Shown here in pieces: positions 1-6,379 of a stretch of DNA of 9,109 nucleotides. The stretch is from an uncultured Beijerinckiaceae bacterium. Its GTDB lineage: Bacteria > Pseudomonadota > Alphaproteobacteria > Rhizobiales > Beijerinckiaceae. Below the pieces are notes generated by a model, which saw only the letters and a list, made by a program, of their open reading frames with translations, was not told the DNA's origin and ran no database searches. Every line of letters starts with the position of its first letter. Within the stretch, counting starts at the first letter, position 1. Location: the NCBI GenBank assembly GCA_937863205.1, contig CALMGA010000546.1:1-9109 (forward strand), written 5' to 3'. A program made the translations under genes and the position numbers.

Positions 1-221
1 GTATCGGGCGCCCCTTTGGCCGCCGCGCCGGCCTCGGCAAGGGCCTCGCCGAAACCCGCGCCGGCAAGGGTCTGCGTCTGCCCGGCCGCCTGCCCTGCGA
101 CTTGACCAGTGCCTTGACCAGCGGCTTGGCCGACCGCCTGCTTGGCCGAATGGCCGACGCCCTGGCCGGCGGCACCCGCGCCGGCTGCGGCGGAGAAAGG
201 TAGACCGGCGAGTATCCTCAT
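1..221 (-). CDS. Probable FliK/MotD hook-length control protein, N-terminal part (runs off window)
   Basis: Only the first 73 codons are visible; the frame stays open to the window edge. The ATG at 221-219 overlaps the motC stop in the arrangement ATGA, so translation is probably coupled to motC. The visible protein starts MRILAGLPFSAAAGAG and is almost entirely Ala, Gly and Gln. Residues 17-48 form eight tandem four-residue units, mostly of the form xxGQ (AVGQ, AAGQ, GTGQ, VAGQ, AAGQ at 29-48). No conserved domain is visible. The assignment is inferred from position: in rhizobia the gene after motB-motC is motD, reassigned as fliK, the secreted ruler that sets hook length. Such proteins have low-complexity N-terminal and middle parts, and their conserved domain is C-terminal, outside this window. 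An unrelated low-complexity protein cannot be excluded. Confidence 0.6.
   Translation of the reverse strand, partial: MRILAGLPFSAAAGAGAAGQGVGHSAKQAVGQAAGQGTGQVAGQAAGQTQTLAGAGFGEALAEAGAAAKGAPD
78..173 (-). repeat. 12-bp in-frame tandem repeat (eight units) in the probable fliK
   Basis: Codons 17-48 of the partial 3'-most gene form eight consecutive four-codon units. Five clean xxGQ units occupy 78-137 and three more diverged ones (AAGQ, GVGH, SAKQ) occupy 138-173. The DNA units are imperfect copies sharing the pattern GGCCAG, GGTCAA or GGCCAA at the Gly-Gln codons. Because each unit is 12 bp, copy-number change would keep the reading frame. Confidence 0.7.
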
Positions 222-1480
222 CTATCCACGGCTTTGATGGCGCCATCCGCCTCGGCGAGGGCGCGCTCGCCGTCCCCGATCACGCCGGCATCTCCCGCGC
301 CACGCGCCGGCTGCCAGGCGAAGGCTGGATCACGGATCGTGTCGGACACGACGAGGGCGGCCAGGCGCAGGGCTTCGTCGCCCGGATCGAGGCCAGCGCC
401 GGCCGCCGCGCTCAGCGCCTCGCGGCCAGCCTCGCGACGGGGTCCGGCGACCGTGGAAGCACCGAAATACACCAGGGCGCGCGCCTGCTCGACCTCGCCC
501 TTGCGGCTCAACCGGCCGGCCTGTTCGGCGGCGAAGGCGGCCATGTCCATGCGCCCGGCCAGCAGGGCCTCGCGCGCCACGGTCAGCAGCAGGCGGCGGC
601 GGTCGGCTCCCTCCAGCGTGTCCGCGATCTGGCTGAGCCGCCCGTCGGCGCCCGGGCCATTGCCGCCGCCGATGGCGAGCGCCGCCTGGTTCACGACCTG
701 CCGGAAGTTGGGAACGTACACCGACCTGGAAAAACTGCCGGTATAGCGGCGCGCCAGCAGGGCGAACTTGGCGAGGTCGCCGGTCTTGGGATCGATCAGC
801 AGCATTTCCTTGCGCAGCGCCGCTTCCTCGACCAGCGTGCCGGGCTCCAGCAGCCGGGCGAGGTCGAGCTGCTCGATCGCCTTGGCCGGGTCGCGCTCGC
901 CCAGCAGCGTCGCCTGAACCAGCGCCAGATGGCCGCCGAGGCCGCTCGGCAGGCTCCGGGCGTCGATCGCGAGGAGCTTGTCGCGCGCCCTGTTGTCCAT
1001 GCCGAGGCCGTAGGCGACGGCGCCCTCGTAGAGATCCTGCAGCCCCTTGGGCAGGGCCGCGCGCGGGATAGAGCTGGCGATGGCGCCGGCATTGCCGCCG
1101 CTGAACAGGTACAGCACCAGGGCGCGGGCGTTGCGCGGATCGTTCCAGGTCGCGGGCTTGGCGGCGACAAAGGCGGCGGCGGTGCGGGTGATGGCCTTGG
1201 CATGGGCGGCGGCGGCGAGCGTGTCGCCTCCGGCGATGCGGTCCTGCAACCGCTGCAGGTCGCGCATGGCGATGTAGGGTGCGGGCACGCCCGCGCCGGC
1301 TTCGGCGCGGACGACCAGTTCCCGCGACGTGGCCGGGCGATCGAGGGCCGTCGGCTCGGACGCAACCGGCGAGGAGATGGCCGGCGAGGAAGCGGCCGGC
1401 ACGGGAGCCTCGGCCGCGACGGCGCGGGCGCAGCCGAGCGACACGGCCACAATCGTCACCGCGGCGCGGGCGGATCTCAC
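218..1480 (-). CDS. motC: MotC, periplasmic motility protein
   Basis: This is a 420-residue rhizobial-type MotC, a periplasmic protein that works with MotB to let the stator drive rotation. It is close in length to described rhizobial MotC proteins (about 430). The start is GTG at 1480-1478, overlapping the motB stop as GTGA, with AAGGA six bases upstream as ribosome binding site. Residues 1-23 are a signal peptide: basic RSAR, a hydrophobic VTIVAVSLG core, and cleavage near AVA/AEA. A Pro/Ala/Ser-rich stretch follows to about residue 50. Family-like features are YIAMRDLQRLQDRIAGGD (about 69-86), the NDPRNARALVLYLFSGGN segment (about 113-130), GGHLALVQATL, and LDLARLLEPGTLVEEAALRK. The helical repeat-like body runs to about residue 350. 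The gene sits between motB and the probable fliK, as in Sinorhizobium. The family call is secure; a second upstream start is unlikely given the coupling. Confidence 0.93.
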   Translation of the reverse strand: MRSARAAVTIVAVSLGCARAVAAEAPVPAASSPAISSPVASEPTALDRPATSRELVVRAEAGAGVPAPYIAMRDLQRLQDRIAGGDTLAAAAHAKAITRTAAAFVAAKPATWNDPRNARALVLYLFSGGNAGAIASSIPRAALPKGLQDLYEGAVAYGLGMDNRARDKLLAIDARSLPSGLGGHLALVQATLLGERDPAKAIEQLDLARLLEPGTLVEEAALRKEMLLIDPKTGDLAKFALLARRYTGSFSRSVYVPNFRQVVNQAALAIGGGNGPGADGRLSQIADTLEGADRRRLLLTVAREALLAGRMDMAAFAAEQAGRLSRKGEVEQARALVYFGASTVAGPRREAGREALSAAAGAGLDPGDEALRLAALVVSDTIRDPAFAWQPARGAGDAGVIGDGERALAEADGAIKAVDR

Positions 1481-2745
1481 GCCGGATCCTTCAGCAGGAC
1501 TTCGATGCGCCGGTTGAGCGGGTTCGACGGATCCGTCCCCGGCCGAGCGCCGCGATCGGCGTAACCCTCGACGTGGCCGATGCGGGCATCGTCGAGGCCG
1601 CCGCGCACGAGCATGTAATGGGTGACCTGGGCCCGGTCGAGCGACAGGTGCCAGTTGTCGTAGCGCCCCGAGCGGTAGGGCTTGGAATCGGTGAAGCCGC
1701 GCACGATCACGGAGCCCGCTCGCCCCTTCATCAGCCTGGCCGTGCGCTCCATCAGCAGGACCACCTTGCGGCTGGGCACGGCCGAGCCGTTGGAGAACAT
1801 GGAAAACACGGCGGTATCGGTGAAGGACACGAGCAGGCCTTCGGTTGTGCGGCGCACGTCGACCTGCGGCCCGTCGCGACCGCCGGCTCCCAGGGCGGCG
1901 AGCAGGGCCTTCGCCTCCGCGCTCTTCGCGTCCGGGCTTTTGGCCTCCGCGCTGCTGGCCTCCGGCCCCTTGATCCCTCCGCCCTTGGCGCCCACGGCTG
2001 GGGCGATCCCGGCCGCGTCCGGTCCGGCGCCTGGATTGTTCGCGACCGTCCTTTCGGCCGCGCCGGGTTTAACAGCGACCGGCTTGTCGGCGACCGGCTT
2101 GAGCGCGTCCCGTTTCGCGGCCGGGGGCGGCTCGTCGGAGGGCAGCGCGTCCTTGTCGCTGCTGCCGGCCTGCAAGGGCGGCGGCGGGGCGAAGGGGTCG
2201 CGGAAGGTTTCGCCGCCGTGGCGTCCGACGGCCGGCGTCGGCGGCGCGATCGGCGCCGGCCCCTCGCCGGGCGTCTTGGCGGCGGCGATTTCGGCGAGAG
2301 CCACGTAGGGGTTCTCCCGCAGCGTGGCGTCGAGCCGCTTTTCCCGCGCGGCCGGCGTTTCCTTGCCCGGCTTCTCCGCGCCGGGCTTGGCGTCGGCGCT
2401 GTCCTTGCTGGTCGTCTCCGGCTTGCCCTGCTTGTCGGCCTTGTCGTCGGCCTTCTTGGCATCGTCGGGGGTTGCGGTGATGCCGGACTCGTCCTTCTTG
2501 GTGTCGTGCAGGCCGCGCGGCTGGGTCGTCGCGTCGACGAGGCGGACGGGGTTGAAGTAGCGGGCGACCGAGGCGCGCGTCTTGTCGTTGGCCGATATCA
2601 GCCACATCACCAGGAAGAAGGCCATCATCGCCGTCATGAAGTCGGCGAAGGCGATCTTCCACACGCCGCCGTGGTGCTCGTCGTGGGCGCCGTGGCCGCC
2701 GCGGCGGATGATGACGATCTCCTGGTGCTTGCCGTCATCCGACAT
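1477..2745 (-). CDS. motB: MotB, flagellar stator protein with OmpA-like C-terminal domain
   Basis: This 422-residue MotB anchors the stator to peptidoglycan and carries the proton-accepting aspartate of the MotA4B2 channel. The cytoplasmic N-terminus (1-31) is rich in His and Gly and leads into WKIAFADFMTAMMAFFLVMW. Asp35 within FADFMTAMMAFF is the expected proton-binding residue, and the single membrane helix spans about 33-52. Residues 53-295 form a very long Ala/Pro/Lys/Asp-rich periplasmic linker. The OmpA-like peptidoglycan-binding domain occupies about 300-418, with VRGFTDSKPY, NWHLSLDRA and NRRIEVLL. The ATG at 2745-2743 lies 11 bp inside the end of the FliH-like gene, with GGAGG 12 bases before it. 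The stop is shared with the motC GTG start. MotA is not in the window, which fits rhizobial chromosomes where motA sits in another operon. Identity is clear from the Asp35 helix and OmpA motifs. Confidence 0.97.
   Translation of the reverse strand: MSDDGKHQEIVIIRRGGHGAHDEHHGGVWKIAFADFMTAMMAFFLVMWLISANDKTRASVARYFNPVRLVDATTQPRGLHDTKKDESGITATPDDAKKADDKADKQGKPETTSKDSADAKPGAEKPGKETPAAREKRLDATLRENPYVALAEIAAAKTPGEGPAPIAPPTPAVGRHGGETFRDPFAPPPPLQAGSSDKDALPSDEPPPAAKRDALKPVADKPVAVKPGAAERTVANNPGAGPDAAGIAPAVGAKGGGIKGPEASSAEAKSPDAKSAEAKALLAALGAGGRDGPQVDVRRTTEGLLVSFTDTAVFSMFSNGSAVPSRKVVLLMERTARLMKGRAGSVIVRGFTDSKPYRSGRYDNWHLSLDRAQVTHYMLVRGGLDDARIGHVEGYADRGARPGTDPSNPLNRRIEVLLKDPA
1910..1969 (-). repeat. 15-bp in-frame tandem repeat (four units) in the motB linker
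   Basis: Four consecutive 15-bp units at 1910-1924, 1925-1939, 1940-1954 and 1955-1969 follow the pattern TTsGCsTCCGsGCTs on the plus strand; the last unit is the most diverged. They encode the pentapeptides GPEAS, SAEAK, SPDAK, SAEAK near MotB residues 260-279, at the end of the periplasmic linker just before the OmpA-like domain. The unit length keeps the frame, so copy-number change would alter only the tether length. Confidence 0.75.
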
Positions 2746-3463
2746 TTGAAGCGCTGGCCTCCGCGTTGCGTGTCGCTGTATTGGGTGCCGCCCGATCGAG
2801 GGCGACCTTGTCGAGGGTGTTCATTTCGAGGACAGCCATGGCGGCGGCGAGCCGCGTCTCGACGTGGGCGCCATCGGCGCTCATCGTGATCTCGGCGCCC
2901 TCGCCGACTTCAAAGGCGACGCCGGCCGCCTCGCCGCGGACCGAACGCACGGCGCCCAGGAGATCGGCCGGGCCGCGGACGGTGATCGCCGGGTGGGCGG
3001 GATCGGCGAGAAGCTGATCGAGCGCCGCCACGAGGCCGGCGAGGATGCGGGCGGTCACCGTTTGGCTGAGAAGGGGGCGGAGCACATCGGCGAGCCCCGC
3101 GCTCAGGGTGTCGCGGAGCGCGGCCGCGACCGCGGCGAGTTGCGCGTCCAGGGTTTCGGCGGCGGCGGCAACCCACTCGGCCCTGGCCGCCGCCACAGCC
3201 GTCGTGACGGCCGCGCGCAGGGCCGCCTCGTGGCGCGTCGTGTCCGTCGCCCGCTCGTCCTGCAGCCGCTGCAGCCTGACCTCGAAGCCAGCGGCGACGT
3301 CCGCGCCCGCCTGGGCGCCGGCCTCGGCGCGCGCGGCGGCGATGCGGCTCTCAAGCTCGTCGGGCCCCAGCGAGATGCGCGCCTCGCCCGGTCCGGGCTG
3401 AGGAGCGATCACCGGGGAAGGTTCGGAGAAGCGGACGAGGTGGCGCGACAGCGGCCCATCCAT
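2735..3463 (-). CDS. FliH-like flagellar assembly protein (probable)
   Basis: The 242-residue product begins MDGPLSRHLVRFSEPSP. The start chosen is ATG 3463-3461, which overlaps the fliF stop by one base (TGATG) and has GGGAG about 10 bases upstream. A slightly longer version starting at 3490 inside fliF is possible but less likely. Residues about 35-115 are Ala/Glu/Arg-rich and strongly helical, like the long helical stalk of FliH/SctL proteins. The C-terminal part (about 116-215) contains a helix-rich region and an ITVRGPADLLGAVRS segment resembling the end of the FliH domain. FliH binds and restrains the export ATPase FliI at the base of the export apparatus. The position between fliF and motB supports a flagellar role, but similarity by eye is weak and rhizobial FliH proteins are divergent. 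Low-complexity Ala/Arg composition could mimic the stalk. A flagellar protein of unknown function is the alternative. Confidence 0.62.
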   Translation of the reverse strand: MDGPLSRHLVRFSEPSPVIAPQPGPGEARISLGPDELESRIAAARAEAGAQAGADVAAGFEVRLQRLQDERATDTTRHEAALRAAVTTAVAAARAEWVAAAAETLDAQLAAVAAALRDTLSAGLADVLRPLLSQTVTARILAGLVAALDQLLADPAHPAITVRGPADLLGAVRSVRGEAAGVAFEVGEGAEITMSADGAHVETRLAAAMAVLEMNTLDKVALDRAAPNTATRNAEASASNVG

Positions 3464-5223
3464 CAGGCGGCGCTCCCGCGCTGCACCCATTGCTTCAGGA
3501 TGGCGGCGGCGTGGGTTTCGTCGAACTCGACCATCTGCTCCAGCCGGCGCTGCGGCGAGCGACGCGGCTTGGCCGTGACGTCCTCGATCAGGCTCCGCTC
3601 GATCCTGGCGTCGAGGGTCGGCAGCGCCTCCTCGCCCATCGCCGGCAGCGGCAGGGACTGCCCCAGGTTCTGCGCCAAGCTCTGACCCAAGTTCGGCCCC
3701 ACGGTCTGCCCAGGGGCCGGCAGGCCGGCGGGCAGTTCCGGCAGCGATGCCAGCGAGGCGATCTCCGGCTCGGCCGGGGCAAGCGCCCGGGTGAGCGGCC
3801 GGATCGCGAACAGGATCAGCAGCACGGCGACGATCACAACGGTGAGGGCGTTGATCGCCGTGCCGGATTGGCGCAGCAGCACGTCGAGGATGGAGGCCGA
3901 GGGCACGGGGTCGAGGTCGTGGCCGGCGTCGGCGAAGTCCTCGGCGAGCACCTTGATGACGTCGCCGCGATCCTTGCGCAGGCCGGCGGCCGAGGCGACG
4001 AGGCTCTCGATGTCGGCGATCTTGGTTTCCAGCGCCGCCGGCGATCCCGCCGCAGCCGCCAGCGAGGCGCGGTTGACCAGAACGGCTATCGAAAGATGAT
4101 CGATGCCGTAGCCGCCGCTCACCGTGGTGACGACCTTGGACGACAGCTCGTAGTTGGTCAGCTCCTCGCGCTTGGAGGAATCGTTGTTGGAGGTTCGGGC
4201 GTCGCCCTCCGACTTGCCCTTGTCGGACGGCAGCGCCGAGGTGACGGAGGTCGGCGCTTGGCTGGTGGCGTTCTGCGTCGTCTGGTTCTCCTTGACGACG
4301 CGGGTCGAGCGCTCGACCCGCCCGTCGGGGTTGTAGGTCGTCTCGTTGGTTTGGCGGTTGTCGGTGTTGAGCTTGGCCGTGACGCTGATCTGGAAGTTGT
4401 GCAGGCCGAGGTAGGGCGCCAGCTCCTTGCGGACGTTGTCCTGGATGTCCTTGGCCACCGTCTTTTCCAGGCCCAGCATCTTGCCGGGCGCCGCCTCGTC
4501 CGACTCGTTGCCCGACGACAGGAGCGTGCCGTCGGTGTTGAGCACGGTGACCTGATCGACCGTCATGCCGGGCACGGCGGCGGCGACGAGGTGGCGGATC
4601 GCCTGGCCCGTGCGGGCATCGGCGATGGCGTCGGTGCGGATCATCACGGAGGCCGAGGGCGGCTGCCGGGCGCGGCGGAACGAGCCCTCGTCGGGCAGCA
4701 CGATGTGCACGCGCGCCGCGCGGATGCCGTTCATCAGCTGGATGGTGCGGGCGAGCTCGCCTTCCGTCGCCCGGACGCGGGTGACGTCCTGCATGAACGA
4801 TGTCAGGCCGAGCGACCCCAGCTTGTCGTAGAGTTCGTAGCCGGAGTTGGCCGAGTGCGGCAGGCCCTTCTCGGCGAGCAGCATGCGGGCGCGGGCGGTT
4901 TCGGCGTAGCGCACCTTGACGCTGGCGCCATCGGCGGCGACGTCGAAGGGGATACCGGCCTCCGTCAGGGCCGAGCCGATGTTGGCGACATCCTGCCGGT
5001 CGAGACCGGCGTAGAGGATCTCAAAGGCCGGGCGGCTGAGATAATATCCGCCGAGGCCGACGATCGCGGCGATCGTGACGCCGATGACGGCAAGCGCCGT
5101 GAGCCGTCGCCAACCGAGCCTGGCGAGGCTTGCGAGAAGGAGTTGGAGCTGATCCTGAAGCATGCCCGCCAAGGTCGAGGCTTTGTGAGGCTCGACCTTG
5201 GCCGTGGAAGCTTGCGCGGACAT
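3463..5223 (-). CDS. fliF: FliF, flagellar MS-ring protein
   Basis: FliF forms the inner-membrane MS ring on which the rotor and export gate assemble. The 586-residue product has membrane helix 1 at about 41-61 and the ring-building motif region at 66-230, with LPHSANSGYELYDKLGSLGLTSF split over 121-143, EGELARTIQ at 154-162 and ARVHIVLP at 170-177. A Ser/Thr/Asn-rich insert lies around 288-360, membrane helix 2 at about 458-475, and the FliG-binding tail at 557-582 (VEFDETHAAAILKQWV). The tail is intact. The start is uncertain. ATG 5223 gives 20 extra N-terminal residues and has no ribosome binding site. ATG 5163 (residue 21, MLQDQLQLLLASL) resembles the usual rhizobial FliF N-terminus but also lacks a good site. 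Two strong hairpins lie around these starts. The stop overlaps the FliH-like gene start by one base. Confidence 0.97.
   Translation of the reverse strand: MSAQASTAKVEPHKASTLAGMLQDQLQLLLASLARLGWRRLTALAVIGVTIAAIVGLGGYYLSRPAFEILYAGLDRQDVANIGSALTEAGIPFDVAADGASVKVRYAETARARMLLAEKGLPHSANSGYELYDKLGSLGLTSFMQDVTRVRATEGELARTIQLMNGIRAARVHIVLPDEGSFRRARQPPSASVMIRTDAIADARTGQAIRHLVAAAVPGMTVDQVTVLNTDGTLLSSGNESDEAAPGKMLGLEKTVAKDIQDNVRKELAPYLGLHNFQISVTAKLNTDNRQTNETTYNPDGRVERSTRVVKENQTTQNATSQAPTSVTSALPSDKGKSEGDARTSNNDSSKREELTNYELSSKVVTTVSGGYGIDHLSIAVLVNRASLAAAAGSPAALETKIADIESLVASAAGLRKDRGDVIKVLAEDFADAGHDLDPVPSASILDVLLRQSGTAINALTVVIVAVLLILFAIRPLTRALAPAEPEIASLASLPELPAGLPAPGQTVGPNLGQSLAQNLGQSLPLPAMGEEALPTLDARIERSLIEDVTAKPRRSPQRRLEQMVEFDETHAAAILKQWVQRGSAA
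3640..3711 (-). repeat. 24-bp in-frame repeat (about three units) in the fliF C-terminal linker
   Basis: FliF residues 505-528 read as three eight-residue units, GQTVGPNL, GQSLAQNL and GQSLPLPA, the second and third being most alike. They lie in the cytoplasmic linker between membrane helix 2 and the FliG-binding tail. The DNA copies are imperfect. Confidence 0.55.
5168..5202 (-). repeat. 12-bp perfect inverted repeat at the 5' end of fliF
   Basis: The arms at 5168-5179 and 5191-5202 are exact reverse complements (GCCAAGGTCGAG and CTCGACCTTGGC) separated by 11 bases. Within the loop, one mismatch is followed by two further pairs, leaving a five-base loop in the transcript. The hairpin starts 21 bases after the ATG at 5223 and ends four bases before the alternative ATG at 5163. 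It is therefore either inside the early coding sequence or in the leader, depending on the true start. There is no T-run after it in either direction, so a simple terminator is unlikely. Confidence 0.75.
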
Positions 5224-5240
5224 GGATGGCGAACAGGCGC

Positions 5241-5270
5241 ACGACCGGCCGCATCGCTGCGGCCGGCCAT
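5241..5270 (-). promoter_or_regulatory. GNRA-loop hairpin just upstream of the annotated fliF start
   Basis: On the minus strand a 9-bp perfect stem, CCGGCCGCA paired with TGCGGCCGG (5245-5266), closes a GCGA loop, a GNRA tetraloop. In the fliF-sense RNA the stem extends outward by four more pairs, two of them G-U wobbles, to about 13 pairs over 5241-5270. Those wobbles become A-C mismatches on the opposite strand, so the sense transcript folds better. The hairpin ends 17 bases before the ATG at 5223. The following bases are not a T-run, so a leader structure or factor-dependent pause fits better than a classical terminator. The role is inferred. Confidence 0.5.
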
Positions 5271-5303
5271 CGATCAGAACGGGAAGGGAAACCCCGTGCC
5301 CTG

Positions 5304-5337
5304 GCCGCGCCGGCGCCGTCGCGGATCGCGGCGCGGC
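5304..5337 (-). terminator. Possible flagellin transcript terminator or 3' stem
   Basis: Fifteen bases after the flagellin stop codon, the arms at 5304-5312 and 5329-5337 are perfect 9-bp reverse complements (GCCGCGCCG and CGGCGCGGC) around a 16-base loop. The stem is entirely G+C. The downstream minus-strand sequence is CAGGGCACGGGGTTTCCC, with only a short T stretch, so this is not a canonical intrinsic terminator. A 3'-end stabilising stem for an abundant flagellin mRNA is equally possible. In such G+C-rich DNA a stem of this size may also arise by chance. Confidence 0.35.
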
Positions 5338-5351
5338 GGCGTCGGTTCAAG

Positions 5352-6257
5352 TCAGCCCTGGAACAGCTTGAGAATGATCTGGCTGTTCTGGTTGGCGACC
5401 GACAGCGCCTGGACGCCGAGCTGCTGCTGCGTCTGCAGGGCGTTGAGGCGGGTCGAAGCCTCGTTGAGGTCGGCATCGACGAGCGAGCCGATGCCGGTGG
5501 TCAGCGAGTCCGACAGGGCCGAGGTGAAGGTCGACTGCTGGTCGATCGTCGCACCGGCCGAGCCCAGCGTCTCGGACGCCGTGTTGACGGCGGCCAGCGC
5601 CGTGCTGACCGTCTGCAGATCGGTCGTCAGGGCAGCCGAGGTGGTCGGCGTCGTGCCGCCGGTGACCGTGATCGCGGCTACGCCGGCAAGGGCGCCACCG
5701 CTGGCGGTGCTGAGGTTGGTCGATGTGGTGTCGACGAAAAGGTTCGTCACCTTGGCCGAGCTCGTTCCCGCGCCGGTCACACCGGAAACGAACGTCACGA
5801 AACTGTCGGACGCATTGGGCGCGCCGGTCTGGCCAGCGGACCCCTGGCTGCCGTCCAGCAGATTGACGCCGTTGAAGCTTGCCGTCGAGACGGCGGCTGC
5901 GAGCTGGTTGTTCAGCGCCGCGATCTGGGTGCCGATCGCGTTCAGGTCGGCGCCGGGCTGCTGGGCGGCGACGAGCTGGTTGGAGAGCGACTGCAGGGTC
6001 GAGGTGATGCCGGTGATCGCCGCCGTGGCCGTGCCGACGACCGACTTGCCGAGGTTCAACGCGTCGCTGACGGCACCCAGGTTGCCGACGTTGGTGCGCA
6101 GCGTGGTGGCGATGGAGAAGTAAGAGGCATTGTCCTCGGCGCTGGAGATCTTGAGGCCGGTGGAAACCTCGTTTTGAACCTGTGCCAGGCTCGCCTGAGT
6201 GGCGGCGAGGTTGGCGACGGCGGTCAGCGCCGAAGCGTTGGTGAGGATGCTGGACAT
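5352..6257 (-). CDS. Flagellin, filament structural protein
   Basis: This is a 301-residue alphaproteobacterial flagellin, the secreted subunit of the filament. The N-terminal D0/D1 part (about 1-140) starts MSSILTNASALTAVANLAAT and contains STGLKISSAEDNASYFSIAT and ALNNQLAAAVSTASFNGVNLL. A short variable centre rich in Thr, Ser, Gly and Ala (about 140-225) follows. The C-terminal D1/D0 part ends NQNSQIILKLFQG. There is no cysteine. The start is ATG 6257-6255, preceded by AGGGA ten bases upstream. An in-frame ATG 111 bases further upstream would add an Arg-rich extension unlike any flagellin and is rejected. The gene follows fliP, as the first flagellin gene does in Sinorhizobium. It has 242 bp of non-coding DNA upstream and a stem downstream, so it is probably transcribed on its own. 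Only one flagellin gene is in the window; others may lie elsewhere. Confidence 0.97.
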   Translation of the reverse strand: MSSILTNASALTAVANLAATQASLAQVQNEVSTGLKISSAEDNASYFSIATTLRTNVGNLGAVSDALNLGKSVVGTATAAITGITSTLQSLSNQLVAAQQPGADLNAIGTQIAALNNQLAAAVSTASFNGVNLLDGSQGSAGQTGAPNASDSFVTFVSGVTGAGTSSAKVTNLFVDTTSTNLSTASGGALAGVAAITVTGGTTPTTSAALTTDLQTVSTALAAVNTASETLGSAGATIDQQSTFTSALSDSLTTGIGSLVDADLNEASTRLNALQTQQQLGVQALSVANQNSQIILKLFQG

Positions 6258-6379
6258 CGGAGTTCGGTCCCTGTGTGAGATGGTGGGCGGGACATCCCGG
6301 ATTGGAACCGGTACGGTTGAGCGGCGTGATGCCTTTGAACCCCGCTGGCGGTTGCGGCGAAGGTCCAATCTTCCATGGA

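Noticed and set aside
1425..1440. A lipobox in the MotC signal peptide (SLGC)
   Set aside because: The residue at -3 is Ser rather than Leu/Val/Ile, and an AVA/AEA cleavage site follows, so a soluble periplasmic protein is more likely.
1279..2889. A 536-codon open frame on the plus strand
   Set aside because: It is antisense to motB and the ends of motC and the FliH-like gene, with biased composition and no recognisable motif.
5168..5202. An intrinsic terminator in early fliF
   Set aside because: The 12-bp stem has no following T-run on either strand and overlaps coding sequence.
3490..6123. An 877-codon open frame on the plus strand
   Set aside because: It lies antisense to fliF and flagellin, is extremely Arg/Gly/Ala-rich, and has no domain. 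It is a shadow of third-position G+C bias in the real genes.
6258..6368. A longer flagellin start at 6368
   Set aside because: The 37 added residues are Arg-rich and unlike flagellin N-termini, while ATG 6257 has a ribosome binding site and a typical MSSI start.
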